This document shows positions 26,404 through 34,641 of a DNA stretch of 38,188 nucleotides, piece by piece. The translations under genes were made by a program, and so were the position numbers. The stretch's first letter is position 1, and each line of letters starts with the position of its first letter. The stretch is from Lachnospiraceae bacterium (GTDB lineage Bacteria; Bacillota; Clostridia; Lachnospirales; Lachnospiraceae). The DNA is taken from contig JAUNOI010000015.1 in the NCBI GenBank assembly GCA_030531165.1, forward strand, positions 1-38,188, read 5' to 3'. The notes below the pieces were generated by a model that worked only from the letters and a program-made list of their open reading frames with translations, was not told the DNA's origin and did not search any database.

Positions 26404-27891
26404 ATGAATTTGATTTATAAAAGTACAAGAAATGATCATGAAACTGCAACCGCTTCTCAGGCAATTTTAAAAGGTTTAGCTAATAATAGTGGGCTTTTTG
26501 TACCGACGGAGATTCCAAAACTCGATGTGACGGTTGAAGAATTGGCCACTATGAGCTATCAGGAAGTTGCTTATGAAGTGATGAAGTTGTTCTTTACTGA
26601 TTTTACAGAAGAGGAGTTAAAGTACTGCATCGATCATGCATATGATGATAAGTTCGATACATCGGAGATCGTTCCAATCGTAAAAGTGGGAGATGCATAT
26701 CATCTGCAGCTCTTCCATGGATCAACGATTGCATTTAAGGATATGGCACTTTCTATTTTGCCATATTTGTTAGTGACAGCTGCGAAAAAGAACGATGTTA
26801 AGAACGAGATTGTAATCTTAACTGCCACTTCAGGTGATACCGGTAAGGCCGCTTTAGCCGGATTTGCAGATGTTCCGGGCACAAAGATCATTGTATTTTA
26901 TCCAAAAGACGGTGTAAGTCCGATTCAGGAAAAGCAGATGGTAACACAGAAGGGCGATAATACTTACGTGATTGGAATTAAAGGAAACTTTGACGATGCA
27001 CAGACAGGTGTGAAGAAGATGTTCTCGGATGCTGAATTGGCAGAAGAGATGGATGCGGCAGGATATCAGTTCTCGTCTGCGAACTCCATCAATATCGGAC
27101 GTTTAGTTCCGCAGATCGTATATTATGTCTATTCTTATGCAAAATTAGCAGCAGATCATACAATTACAGATGGAAACCCTATGAACGTTGTTGTACCAAC
27201 TGGTAACTTCGGTAATATTTTAGCTGCATATTATGCAAAGCAGATGGGAATTCCGATTAAGAAGTTAATATGTGCATCGAATGAGAACAAAGTATTATTT
27301 GATTTCTTCCAGACAGGAACTTATGATAAGAACAGAGAATTTATCTTAACGTCTTCTCCATCCATGGACATTCTGATTTCCAGCAACTTAGAACGTCTGA
27401 TTCATAAGACTGCAGGAAGCAGTGCAGAAAAGTGTGCTCAATTGATGCAGAACCTTTCGGAAGAAGGCAAGTACACAATTACAGATGAGATGAAAGCGAA
27501 CCTGGAAGATTTTGTCGGAGTATATGCGACAGAAGAGGAGACGGCAGCAGTTATTAAGCGCGTTTATGAACAAACAGGATATGTTATGGATACGCATACT
27601 GCCGTTGCAGCTCATGGATATTATGCATATCTTGAGGAAACGAAAGATCAGACACCGGCGGTTATTGCTTCAACAGCAAGTCCATTCAAATTTACACGAA
27701 GTGTTATGAATGCAATCGATCCAGCATATGATAGTCAGACAGATTTTGAGTTAGTTGACGAACTCAGCAGAATCTCAGGAACAGTTGTACCAAATGCGAT
27801 TGAAGAGATTCGTACGGCACCGGTTCTCCATGATACGGTATGTGCGAAGGATGAGATGCTCGCTGAAGTAAAGAAAATATTAGGCATTTAA
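26404..27891 (+). CDS. thrC: Threonine synthase
   Basis: The 495-residue PLP enzyme turns O-phosphohomoserine into threonine. The PLP-binding lysine is Lys112 in GSTIAFKDMALS, and the phosphate-binding loop region reads LTATSGDTGKAALAGF. The length and the motifs SANSINIGRLVPQIVYYVYSY and VPTGNFGNILAAYYAKQMG match the longer, bacterial/fungal type of threonine synthase. The ATG at 26404 lies eight bases after AAGGA; an ATG at 26395 overlaps that site and is unlikely. It has its own promoter and terminator. It would draw on oxaloacetate made by pyc. Confidence 0.96.
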   Translation: MNLIYKSTRNDHETATASQAILKGLANNSGLFVPTEIPKLDVTVEELATMSYQEVAYEVMKLFFTDFTEEELKYCIDHAYDDKFDTSEIVPIVKVGDAYHLQLFHGSTIAFKDMALSILPYLLVTAAKKNDVKNEIVILTATSGDTGKAALAGFADVPGTKIIVFYPKDGVSPIQEKQMVTQKGDNTYVIGIKGNFDDAQTGVKKMFSDAELAEEMDAAGYQFSSANSINIGRLVPQIVYYVYSYAKLAADHTITDGNPMNVVVPTGNFGNILAAYYAKQMGIPIKKLICASNENKVLFDFFQTGTYDKNREFILTSSPSMDILISSNLERLIHKTAGSSAEKCAQLMQNLSEEGKYTITDEMKANLEDFVGVYATEEETAAVIKRVYEQTGYVMDTHTAVAAHGYYAYLEETKDQTPAVIASTASPFKFTRSVMNAIDPAYDSQTDFELVDELSRISGTVVPNAIEEIRTAPVLHDTVCAKDEMLAEVKKILGI

Positions 27892-27913
27892 TTTGAATAA
27901 AAAATGACAGATG

Positions 27914-27945
27914 AAAGGAGACGGAATTTCCGTTTCCTTTTTATG
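27914..27945 (+). terminator. Terminator after thrC
   Basis: aaaggagacgga (27914-27925) pairs with tccgtttccttt (27929-27940) over 12 positions with one G-U pair and a 3-base loop, followed by TTATG. The T-rich end of the stem supplies the U-tract. Confidence 0.75.
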
Positions 27946-28014
27946 TTATGTTTGCGACACGCGAATCGGTGAAATTTGGAGGTGTATTATCTACACTGTA
28001 GCAGGGAGGTAATT

Positions 28015-28509
28015 ATGAAGAAAAAGATTGGTTTCAGTTTATTAGTGTTGATTATGGTTTTCGCGTTTGCAGTATATCATTTTCAGGGGATTGGACATAA
28101 CATGGTCATGGAAGACTGTCGGAATGTCAGTTATGAATGTGAACTGGGAAAAATAAGTTTTGAACTGCCGGGTGATTGGAAATATTCTGTTTCAGAATAT
28201 GATGAGAAAGAGGGGACATTTGGAATTTCTTTTTGGCCGAAAGGTGAAAAAGAAGGAAAATTTTTGATATCGTATGTGGATATGTTTGGAGTATGCGGAA
28301 CCGGACTGGATCAAAAAGAAGTCCGTTTTGATAATGGAAAGAAAGCTCGGGTGGGAACTTATGATAATCATGAGTATTGGGATTTTATTCATTTTACGGA
28401 TGGATATGAACATTATGTTGTAACCGTAGACGGTGAGATGAGCTGGCAGAAGGAATATGATGATCAGGTGATGAATATTTTGAATACGCTTGAGCTGGGA
28501 GATAAATAA
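28015..28509 (+). CDS. Membrane-anchored or secreted protein of unknown function
   Basis: This 164-residue protein starts with KKK and a hydrophobic segment (IGFSLLVLIMVFAFAVY) that could be an uncleaved anchor or a signal peptide. The rest is a small, probably extracytoplasmic domain rich in aromatic and charged residues (FELPGDWKYSVSEYDEKEGT, KARVGTYDNHEYWDFI) with a beta-strand-like pattern, ending in DDQVMNILNTLELG. I do not recognise a family; the motif ELPGDWKY and the final helix recall small PsbP-like lipoprotein folds, but this is only an impression. GGGAGG precedes the ATG at 28015. The cysteines at about 39 and 44 could pair. Confidence 0.65.
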   Translation: MKKKIGFSLLVLIMVFAFAVYHFQGIGHNMVMEDCRNVSYECELGKISFELPGDWKYSVSEYDEKEGTFGISFWPKGEKEGKFLISYVDMFGVCGTGLDQKEVRFDNGKKARVGTYDNHEYWDFIHFTDGYEHYVVTVDGEMSWQKEYDDQVMNILNTLELGDK

Positions 28510-28517
28510 GAAATGAT

Positions 28518-28546
28518 TTGAGTATGTTTCTTAAATATGTTAGAAT
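28518..28546 (+). promoter_or_regulatory. Promoter of the zinc-ribbon gene
   Basis: TTGAGT at 28518-28523 and TAGAAT at 28541-28546 are 17 bases apart, just upstream of the start at 28575. Confidence 0.45.
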
Positions 28547-28574
28547 GAATTCATACAAAAGGAAGGACGTGAGA

Positions 28575-28928
28575 ATGATGGCATTTTTTGATGATTTACA
28601 GAAGAATTTATCCTCTGTTGGAAAGCAGGCGGCTGAGAAAGCGAAAGATGTAGCGGATATTACGGTTAAGACTGCACAGCTTCATACGGAAAAGCAAAAG
28701 CTGGAAGAATGTTATGCCAGGATCGGACAACGTTTTTATGAAGCAACGAAGGATGTTCCTGCAGAGATGGATCTGGTAGATTTTAACGAAGTAGAAGCGA
28801 GATTGTCCGCCATGAAGGTGCTTGAAGATGAGATTCAGCAGTTAAGAGGTAAAAAACCTTGCCCAAATTGTGGTGAGATGGTGGATAAAGAAAGTAATTA
28901 TTGTAATCATTGTGGAACAAGTATCTAA
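28575..28928 (+). CDS. Zinc-ribbon protein with N-terminal helical region
   Basis: The 117-residue protein has a long helical part with Ala/Lys/Glu-rich stretches (VGKQAAEKAKDVADITVKTA, then LHTEKQKLEECYARIGQRFY), followed at the C-terminus by a zinc ribbon, C-P-N-C-G and C-N-H-C-G 13 residues later. Proteins of this type are widespread in Clostridia, with unknown roles often guessed to be in envelope or protein interaction. Two adjacent ATGs (28575, 28578) follow GGAAGGA; the first is used here. It has its own promoter and strong terminator, so it is a single-gene unit. Confidence 0.75.
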   Translation: MMAFFDDLQKNLSSVGKQAAEKAKDVADITVKTAQLHTEKQKLEECYARIGQRFYEATKDVPAEMDLVDFNEVEARLSAMKVLEDEIQQLRGKKPCPNCGEMVDKESNYCNHCGTSI

Positions 28929-28963
28929 AGAACTTTGGCTGGAAATTTAAAATAGTACTGGAG

Positions 28964-28997
28964 AATCTGTCGTATGATCATATGACAGATTTTTTTT
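28964..28997 (+). terminator. Strong terminator after the zinc-ribbon gene
   Basis: A 28-base near-perfect palindrome (28964-28991, one G-U pair) runs directly into eight T residues (28990-28997). The repeat copy at 28995 begins inside this T-run. Confidence 0.85.
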
Positions 28998-29075
28998 ACG
29001 CGAAGGCACAAGGCAAGCTTCCATTTGCCACCGCACGCGAACCGATGAAACTCATAGAGCGTGTTTTATCCGGTT
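28995..29075 (+). repeat. Structured intergenic repeat, copy A (81 bp)
   Basis: It reads tttacgcgaaggcacaaggc at the start and ends atccggtt. The reverse complement of 32450-32544 matches it at 77 of 81 positions, apart from a 14-base segment missing here. It stands between the zinc-ribbon terminator and the ABC operon. Small ORFs called across it (with AREPMKL in the translation) are artefacts of the repeat. Confidence 0.9.
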
Positions 29076-29162
29076 TTGTTCTAAAATGCGGGGAAATGTT
29101 CACAAAGTGTTCGCAATTATGTTTTATAATAGGTTTTAGATTTGACAGAAGGGAGTTAACCG

Positions 29163-30110
29163 ATGATACAAGTTACCAACTTAGTAAAACAGTATGGAAA
29201 TAAAACGGCACTGCAGGGAATTCATTTTACTGTAGAAAAAGGGCAGATCATGGGATTACTGGGGCCAAATGGCGCCGGTAAATCCACGACAATGAACATT
29301 ATGACCGGATATCTTTCCGCAACAAGCGGAGAAGTAAAGATTGGCGGTTATGATATTTTGACAGAGCCGATGAAAGCAAAGAAATTAATTGGATATCTGC
29401 CGGAGATTCCGCCGCTTTATCTGGATATGAAGGTAAAAGAATATCTGAATTTTGTGGCACAATTAAAAAAAGTAAAGAAAAAAGATCGAAAGACACAGGT
29501 GGAAGAAGTTATCCGTATGACAGAACTGGAAGAATATGAAAACCGCCTAATTAAATTTTTGTCCAAAGGATATAAGCAGCGTGTGGGGCTTGCACAGGCA
29601 CTACTTGGAGAACCTGAATTACTGATTCTGGATGAACCGACGGTTGGACTGGATCCAAAACAGATCATCAATATGAGAAAGTTGATCAAAGAGCTCGCGA
29701 AAACGCATACAATTATAATCAGTTCTCATATTTTATCGGAAATCAGTGCGGTCTGCGACAGTGTGATTATTATTGACCGGGGAACGGTGATCGCACAGGG
29801 AACTACGGAAGAATTAGAAGCAAAGTTTGGCGATAAGAACGCCCTTGATATTATCGTAAAAGGTGAGCGGGAGGCAATTGAAGCAGCAGTTTCTGAATGT
29901 TCATATTTCTCTGCCTATGAATTGGAAGAGTCGGGAGATGAACAGTGGATCATCAAAGCGGAAATATCAGAGACAGAGGAGGACATCCGGGATCAGTTGT
30001 TCTTTTATTTTGCCGAAAAGAAAATTCCGATCCTCAATATGGAACATAAAACAAAATCTTTGGAAGATGTATTTTTACAGCTTACCGGAAAGGAAAATGA
30101 GGTGAAATAA
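29163..30110 (+). CDS. ABC transporter ATP-binding protein (GldA-type)
   Basis: The 315-residue ATPase has Walker A GPNGAGKST near residue 36, Q-loop region GYLPEIPPLYLDM, signature LSKGYKQRVGLAQAL, Walker B LLILDEPTVGLDP and the switch His in ISSHILSE. A C-terminal extension of about 90 residues resembles that of ABC-2 type ATPases. It works with the permease encoded two bases downstream and the GldG-like protein after it. A TATAAT at 29125-29130 may be the -10 of the operon, though without a good -35. GGGAG precedes the ATG. The transported substrate is unknown. Confidence 0.9.
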   Translation: MIQVTNLVKQYGNKTALQGIHFTVEKGQIMGLLGPNGAGKSTTMNIMTGYLSATSGEVKIGGYDILTEPMKAKKLIGYLPEIPPLYLDMKVKEYLNFVAQLKKVKKKDRKTQVEEVIRMTELEEYENRLIKFLSKGYKQRVGLAQALLGEPELLILDEPTVGLDPKQIINMRKLIKELAKTHTIIISSHILSEISAVCDSVIIIDRGTVIAQGTTEELEAKFGDKNALDIIVKGEREAIEAAVSECSYFSAYELEESGDEQWIIKAEISETEEDIRDQLFFYFAEKKIPILNMEHKTKSLEDVFLQLTGKENEVK

Positions 30111-30112
30111 AG

Positions 30113-30979
30113 ATGGCAGCAATTTACTTAAAAGAGTTAAAGGGCTATTTCCATTCTATGACCGGATATGTATATCTGTCATTCTTTACGGTGGCGATTG
30201 CAATTTATTATGTTTATTATTGTGTAATCAATGCGATGACGAATTTCGCAACTTATGTATTAGGGAATGTGACGATCATTTTTCTGATTGCTATCCCGAT
30301 TCTGACTATGCGGCTGGTTTCGGAGGAAAAGAAGCAGAGGACGGACCAATTGCTATTTACTGCACCGGTGCGGACATGGGAGATCGTTGTCGGAAAATAT
30401 CTGGCTGCATTGACGTTATTTTTGATATCTTTGTTGGTCATTGGATTATTCCCGATTTTTACAAGTATGTTTGGAACGGTAAACTGGCCGATGACGTTGA
30501 CCGGATTTTTAGGGACCTTTTTACTTGGAGCAGGGCTGATTGCTATTGGGCTTTTGATTTCCTGTACAACGGAACATCAGATGATCGCAGCGGTATTGAG
30601 TTTCGCATTATTCCTGCTCATGTTTATGATGCCTTATATTACGGAGATGTTTCCATCAAACGGTATATTTACCATGATTCTGCTTTTGATTGCCGCGATT
30701 CTGCTGGCATGGATGTTTTATGCGGAAACAAAAGATAGGATCATAACTGCAATTTCCGGCATTGTTCCGATTGTTGCGATTATTGTTGCCTATATAGTAA
30801 AATCAGATCTATTTGATAATGGTCTTGCGAATATTATTTCCTGGCTTTCTTTAATGGATCGATTTAACAACTTTATGAATGGAATATTAAATGCATCTTC
30901 TGTTGTGTACTATTGTTCATTCGTTGTTGTTTCCCTTTTCATTGGAACACAGATCCTGGAACATAGAAGATGGAAATAA
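30113..30979 (+). CDS. ABC-2 type permease
   Basis: This 288-residue protein has six predicted membrane helices, with a first helix preceded by YLKELKGYFHSMTGYVYLS and a cytoplasmic RLVSEEKKQRTDQLLFTAPV loop typical of ABC-2 and GldF-type permeases. The ribosome binding site GAGGTG lies in the last codons of the ATPase gene, so production of the two subunits is coupled. It should form the membrane channel of a transporter whose accessory protein is encoded next. Confidence 0.88.
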   Translation: MAAIYLKELKGYFHSMTGYVYLSFFTVAIAIYYVYYCVINAMTNFATYVLGNVTIIFLIAIPILTMRLVSEEKKQRTDQLLFTAPVRTWEIVVGKYLAALTLFLISLLVIGLFPIFTSMFGTVNWPMTLTGFLGTFLLGAGLIAIGLLISCTTEHQMIAAVLSFALFLLMFMMPYITEMFPSNGIFTMILLLIAAILLAWMFYAETKDRIITAISGIVPIVAIIVAYIVKSDLFDNGLANIISWLSLMDRFNNFMNGILNASSVVYYCSFVVVSLFIGTQILEHRRWK

Positions 30980-30994
30980 GGAGGTGCAAATAAC

Positions 30995-32440
30995 ATGGAT
31001 TTAAAGAATAAATTAAAAAGACAAAAAAAGTCTGAGAAAAAACAAAATGCAGCTCCTGTTTCCGGAGCAAGGACAAAAAAAACGATGGGAGCATTATCTG
31101 CGACTTCGATCGTGTTGGTCATCATTATTGCGATTCTTGCGAATGTGTTAGTGACGAAAGGAAATTGGAGTTACGATGTAACGGATAATAAAATCTTTTC
31201 TATTTCTGATCAGTCAAAGAAAATAGTGAAAAATATCAAACAAGATGTGACGATTTATTTTCTTGCCAGTAAGAAAAATGTGGGTGACAATTACTTACAA
31301 ATTGTAGAAGAATATAAAAAAAATTCCAAGCATATTTCGGTTAAATACCGTGATATGGAATTATATCCGAATTTTGCGAGTGAATATTTATCGGGCAGTC
31401 AGACAGCAGCAGAAGGAGATGTGATTGTCGTAAGTGGAAAGAAAGCAAAATATATTTCCTCTGAAGATTTTGTCACGTATGATATGGATAGCAGCGGAAA
31501 CTACACGACGGCCATTAATCTGGAGTCCTGTATTACCTCCGCAATTAATTACGTAGTATCGGATGAGACACCGATCATTTATACATTGACAGGGCATGGT
31601 GAGCAGGAATTTGATGCTTCTTTTCAGAGTTCGATTGAGTCCGACAATTATGAATTTAAAGATCTGAATTTACTGACAGAATCCTCAGTGCCGAAGGATT
31701 GCGAGATTCTTTTGATCAATGCACCGACGAATGACATTTCATCCAAGGATTTGAAAAAAATAAAGTCCTACATGAAAAAGGGCGGAAAGTTATTTTATGT
31801 GTGCAGTACGGATGCGGATAATCTTACAAACTTTGAGAATCTGTTAAAATCTTATGGCGTAAAAGTAAATGATGGTATTGTTGTGGAAACCGACAGTACA
31901 AAATATATGCAGAATTATCCAACGTATATGCTTCCAACGATTGAAAGCACGGATATTACGGATGCATTACTTACAAATTCATCTTATATTTTGGCACCTG
32001 TGAGCAGAGGTCTGACACTGAGCGGGGATGCCGTTTCATTGTTATCGACAAGTGACGAATCTTATTCTAAGGTGAATATAAAGAGCAGCAAGATTGAAAA
32101 AGAAAAAGCAGATATTAGCGGACCATTTTCTGTCGCGTCAGAGACCGTCGATGAGGATGGAAATGCACAGGTTATCGTTATTGCATGTCCAGGCATAATC
32201 TTGAATGAGATCGATCAATATGTATCCGGAGCGAACTCGGATTTTGTGTCCAATTGTGTCAATGCATTGGCTCAACAAGAGGATAAGATTTCGATCAAGG
32301 CGAAAGCGACGGATCATGATACAGCGACTTATACGACAGCAGCGGTACAGCTGGTATCCTTTGCATCTGTGATCGGAATACCGGCACTGCTTTTGATGAT
32401 TGGAGTCATTGTAGTTGTTACGCGAAGAAGAAGTAAATAA
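30995..32440 (+). CDS. GldG-family ABC accessory protein
   Basis: The 481-residue protein has a basic cytoplasmic N-terminus (LKNKLKRQKKSEKKQ), one membrane helix (about 33-52), a large outside part and a final helix (about 455-477) before a basic RRRSK tail. The outside part starts NWSYDVTDNKIFSISDQSKKI, and also contains YTLTGHGEQEFD. Both are marks of the ABC_transp_aux/GldG family, found in gliding and in many non-gliding bacteria. Its role is not defined. AAGGAGGTG precedes the ATG. In Clostridia I recall a DUF4340 gene following; here the operon ends instead, and repeat copy B begins ten bases after the stop. Confidence 0.85.
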   Translation: MDLKNKLKRQKKSEKKQNAAPVSGARTKKTMGALSATSIVLVIIIAILANVLVTKGNWSYDVTDNKIFSISDQSKKIVKNIKQDVTIYFLASKKNVGDNYLQIVEEYKKNSKHISVKYRDMELYPNFASEYLSGSQTAAEGDVIVVSGKKAKYISSEDFVTYDMDSSGNYTTAINLESCITSAINYVVSDETPIIYTLTGHGEQEFDASFQSSIESDNYEFKDLNLLTESSVPKDCEILLINAPTNDISSKDLKKIKSYMKKGGKLFYVCSTDADNLTNFENLLKSYGVKVNDGIVVETDSTKYMQNYPTYMLPTIESTDITDALLTNSSYILAPVSRGLTLSGDAVSLLSTSDESYSKVNIKSSKIEKEKADISGPFSVASETVDEDGNAQVIVIACPGIILNEIDQYVSGANSDFVSNCVNALAQQEDKISIKAKATDHDTATYTTAAVQLVSFASVIGIPALLLMIGVIVVVTRRRSK

Positions 32441-32449
32441 TAAATAGTG

Positions 32450-32544
32450 AACCGGATGAAACACGCTCTGCGAGTTTCATCGGTTCGCGTGCGGCGGCAA
32501 ATGGAAATGCGAGCATTTCCGCTTGCCTTGTGCCTTCGCGTAAA
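32450..32544 (-). repeat. Structured intergenic repeat, copy B (95 bp)
   Basis: This is copy A in the opposite orientation plus 14 bases. Two hairpins can be drawn: one from accggatgaaac pairing with gtttcatcggt (one bulge), and one built on ggaaatgc (32503-32510) with gcatttcc (32513-32520), extended by ggcaa/ttgcc. The extra 14 bases are one arm of the second hairpin. Confidence 0.9.
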
Positions 32545-32547
32545 TGA

Positions 32548-32589
32548 AAAAACGATGAGAGATGTAATCTTGCATCTCCCATCGTTTTT
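32548..32589. terminator. Bidirectional terminator between GldG and RpiR genes
   Basis: aaaaacgatg-a-gagatg (32548-32564) pairs with catctc-c-catcgttttt (32573-32589), with one mismatch and an 8-base loop. T-rich ends exist on both strands, so it serves the ABC operon and the convergent rpiR-type gene. Confidence 0.85.
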
Positions 32590-32605
32590 ATATGAATGCA
32601 TCCGC

Positions 32606-33481
32606 TCAAAGTACATCTAATATGGAAGTATACTGTTCGAGACGTTCCAGGCGATCCTGTATCTCGTGTTTGCCAATTTTACGGCTGATGCCGTCTGCAA
32701 TCAATTCAATCAGAAATACGGTTCCGATCAGAGTTGTAAAATAGGAATTACTTCCTACGTCTACACGCAGAAGTTTGTCGGCGAATTTCTGAAGAGCCAG
32801 CATATGCTTGTTATGAATGTCCGTAACTAAGATGATTTTTGCCTCCGCATCTTTTGCAAACTGCAATGCAGTGATATCCATTTTGGAATATTGTGGAAGA
32901 CAGAAGGAAATCAGACAGTCGTTTGAGGTAATATCACATAGATGTTCGATTGCATTTCCAGTATTAATCCCTGCTGTATATACGTTTGGTAAGATTAATT
33001 TTAGTAAATAATAAAGTCTGTTCCCAAGTCCGATATTCGTATGACCGGAAACAATATAAACTTTGTCCGCATTTAGGATCAGGTCCAGTGTTTCATTAAA
33101 AAGTTCTACTCCATTTAAAGAAAATACACTTCTCAAATTAGCGTCTGCTATTTTAAGTGCTTCAATTCCAAAATGCAATTCTCCAGGATGATCTTTCATC
33201 GATTCTGCAAAACGTTCGGCAGGATCAGAAATACGGCTTGGAATCTTCGTCAGTGTATCCAAATGGCATTTTTGTAAATATTTCTGAAAATCCATATATC
33301 CACTAAAACCAATTGAGCGGGTAAAACGGATAATAGAAGCTTCACTTACATCTAATGTATTGGCCAATTCCGTCGAAGTCATAAAACATGATTCCGTCGT
33401 ATGATCCAATATATAACGAGCGATGATCGTACCGACTTTTGTCAGCTTTGCCTGTCCAATGATTTCGTTTAGCGATTTCAT
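32606..33481 (-). CDS. RpiR-family transcriptional regulator (HTH plus SIS domain)
   Basis: The 291-residue protein has an N-terminal RpiR-type HTH (about 1-77; TSTELANTLDVSEASIIRFTRSIGFSGYMDFQK) and a C-terminal SIS domain (about 120-250; VYIVSGHTNIGLGNRLYYLL, CLISFCLPQYSKMDITALQFAK) that binds phosphosugars. Such proteins control sugar or amino-sugar genes. AAAGGAGG precedes the ATG on the minus strand. It lies 78 bases downstream of the AEC transporter gene on the same strand, so the two may form an operon, and the transporter is a candidate target. Confidence 0.9.
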   Translation of the reverse strand: MKSLNEIIGQAKLTKVGTIIARYILDHTTESCFMTSTELANTLDVSEASIIRFTRSIGFSGYMDFQKYLQKCHLDTLTKIPSRISDPAERFAESMKDHPGELHFGIEALKIADANLRSVFSLNGVELFNETLDLILNADKVYIVSGHTNIGLGNRLYYLLKLILPNVYTAGINTGNAIEHLCDITSNDCLISFCLPQYSKMDITALQFAKDAEAKIILVTDIHNKHMLALQKFADKLLRVDVGSNSYFTTLIGTVFLIELIADGISRKIGKHEIQDRLERLEQYTSILDVL

Positions 33482-33559
33482 AAATTCCTCCTTTACTAAA
33501 TATTTGTTTATATTTTAACATAGAAATTTTATTTATTAAATAGAAGAGGCTCACAATAT

Positions 33560-34495
33560 CTATAGAAAAAGTTGATAAATTGCTACCATAAGCGGCATGG
33601 AAACAATACAAAAGACAACGGTGATCACGTTGATCGCGCTCGCATACGTGGCATCTTTGTGATAAATCTGTGCGACCTGGGTGACATTTGCTGCACACGG
33701 TGCGGATGCGGCGAGTAACGTTACGAGTAAGATCCGCGATGCTTCCTCATGCAGACTTAAAATTCCGGAAAAACAGAAAAAGAAAATCGTGATCAGCGGA
33801 TAAAAAATCAGTCTTCCAAAGCAGACGGCATAGGCGCGTCGGTTTGTGAATACGAGTTTTAAATCCATATCGGCGATGACCATTCCGATGACGAGCATAC
33901 TCGCAGGCCCGATCATATTTCCAAGTGATGCAGTGCAGCTGTCCAGGATGGAAGGCAGTCCGAAACCAGTCAAAAAGAATACAAGTCCCAATAAAATCGC
34001 GATGATATTCGGATTTGTAACGACTTTGACCAATTCGATTCTTGGTTCTTCGCAGATGACGGATTTGCCGTGGCTCCAGAACAGGAATGTGCTGACGATA
34101 ATATAGGCACAGGAATAAAAGACCCATTCGTCTCCCAGTGTTGCCGCAACAAGAGGAATGATCAGATTGCCCGCATTGGAGTAGACGAGCGAAGCTTTCT
34201 CGATGTTATTAAATCCAAAAAAAGTTTCTCCAAGCTTGCTGAGTGTGATGTAGATTATGTGTACGACCGTTGCGCCGGCAATGGCAATCATCAGTCCCGA
34301 TAATGTTTTGATTGAAAAATGTGTATGGGTAAAGGATTGGATCAGCACGCATGGTGAAAAAACGAATACCACTAATTTTGATAATACATCACTGTCTTTC
34401 ACATTCAGCAAGTGGATTTTTACGAGTAAAAATCCAAGAACAACCATTAAAAACAGCGAGATGATTTGTTTCGCTAATAATATACTTAATTCCAT
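33560..34495 (-). CDS. AEC family transporter (auxin efflux carrier-like)
   Basis: The 311-residue membrane protein has about ten helices with the AEC pattern: LAKQIISLFLMVVLGFLLVK at the start, FSPCVLIQSF, YSNAGNLIIPLVAATLGDE in the middle, and AASAPCAANVTQVAQIYHKD at the end. Bacterial members export or import small organic acids such as malate. The frame is open further upstream, but AAGGAG about ten bases before the ATG at 34495 and the loss of membrane pattern before it favour this start. It is divergent from nfo. The substrate is unknown; the RpiR-type neighbour hints at carbon control. Confidence 0.85.
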   Translation of the reverse strand: MELSILLAKQIISLFLMVVLGFLLVKIHLLNVKDSDVLSKLVVFVFSPCVLIQSFTHTHFSIKTLSGLMIAIAGATVVHIIYITLSKLGETFFGFNNIEKASLVYSNAGNLIIPLVAATLGDEWVFYSCAYIIVSTFLFWSHGKSVICEEPRIELVKVVTNPNIIAILLGLVFFLTGFGLPSILDSCTASLGNMIGPASMLVIGMVIADMDLKLVFTNRRAYAVCFGRLIFYPLITIFFFCFSGILSLHEEASRILLVTLLAASAPCAANVTQVAQIYHKDATYASAINVITVVFCIVSMPLMVAIYQLFL

Positions 34496-34599
34496 AATAT
34501 ATTTCTCCTTTTCATTGCATAATAAAAAGTATACTTGATGAAAAAGAAAAGTCAATCCATCTTGAAAGAATATTTTCAGAAGAAGGAATGGGTGTTTTG

Positions 34600-34608
34600 T
34601 GATACAAT
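34600..34608 (+). promoter_or_regulatory. Extended -10 promoter of nfo
   Basis: TGATACAAT (34600-34608) is an extended -10 element (TGn plus TACAAT) at a suitable distance from the ATG at 34642. No clear -35 is seen. Confidence 0.4.
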
Positions 34609-34641
34609 AGAGCAAAAGAAGAGAAAGCAAAGGAGTCTGTT

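Noticed and set aside
27953..27975. acgcgaatcggtgaaat, which resembles acgcgaaccgatgaaac in the structured repeat
   Set aside because: Only about 17 bases with mismatches and no flanking repeat sequence; could be chance or a very decayed copy.
28910..29203. ORF across repeat copy A, translating to a peptide with AREPMKL
   Set aside because: It overlaps the zinc-ribbon gene end, a terminator and the repeat, and has no ribosome binding site. The peptide is a by-product of the repeat.
30220..30738. 172-codon ORF inside the ABC permease gene
   Set aside because: Same strand, other frame, no ribosome binding site, and the permease frame is clearly the coding one.
32329..32616. Minus-strand ORFs across repeat copy B
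   Set aside because: They run through a terminator, the repeat and the end of the GldG gene in antisense; no start signal.
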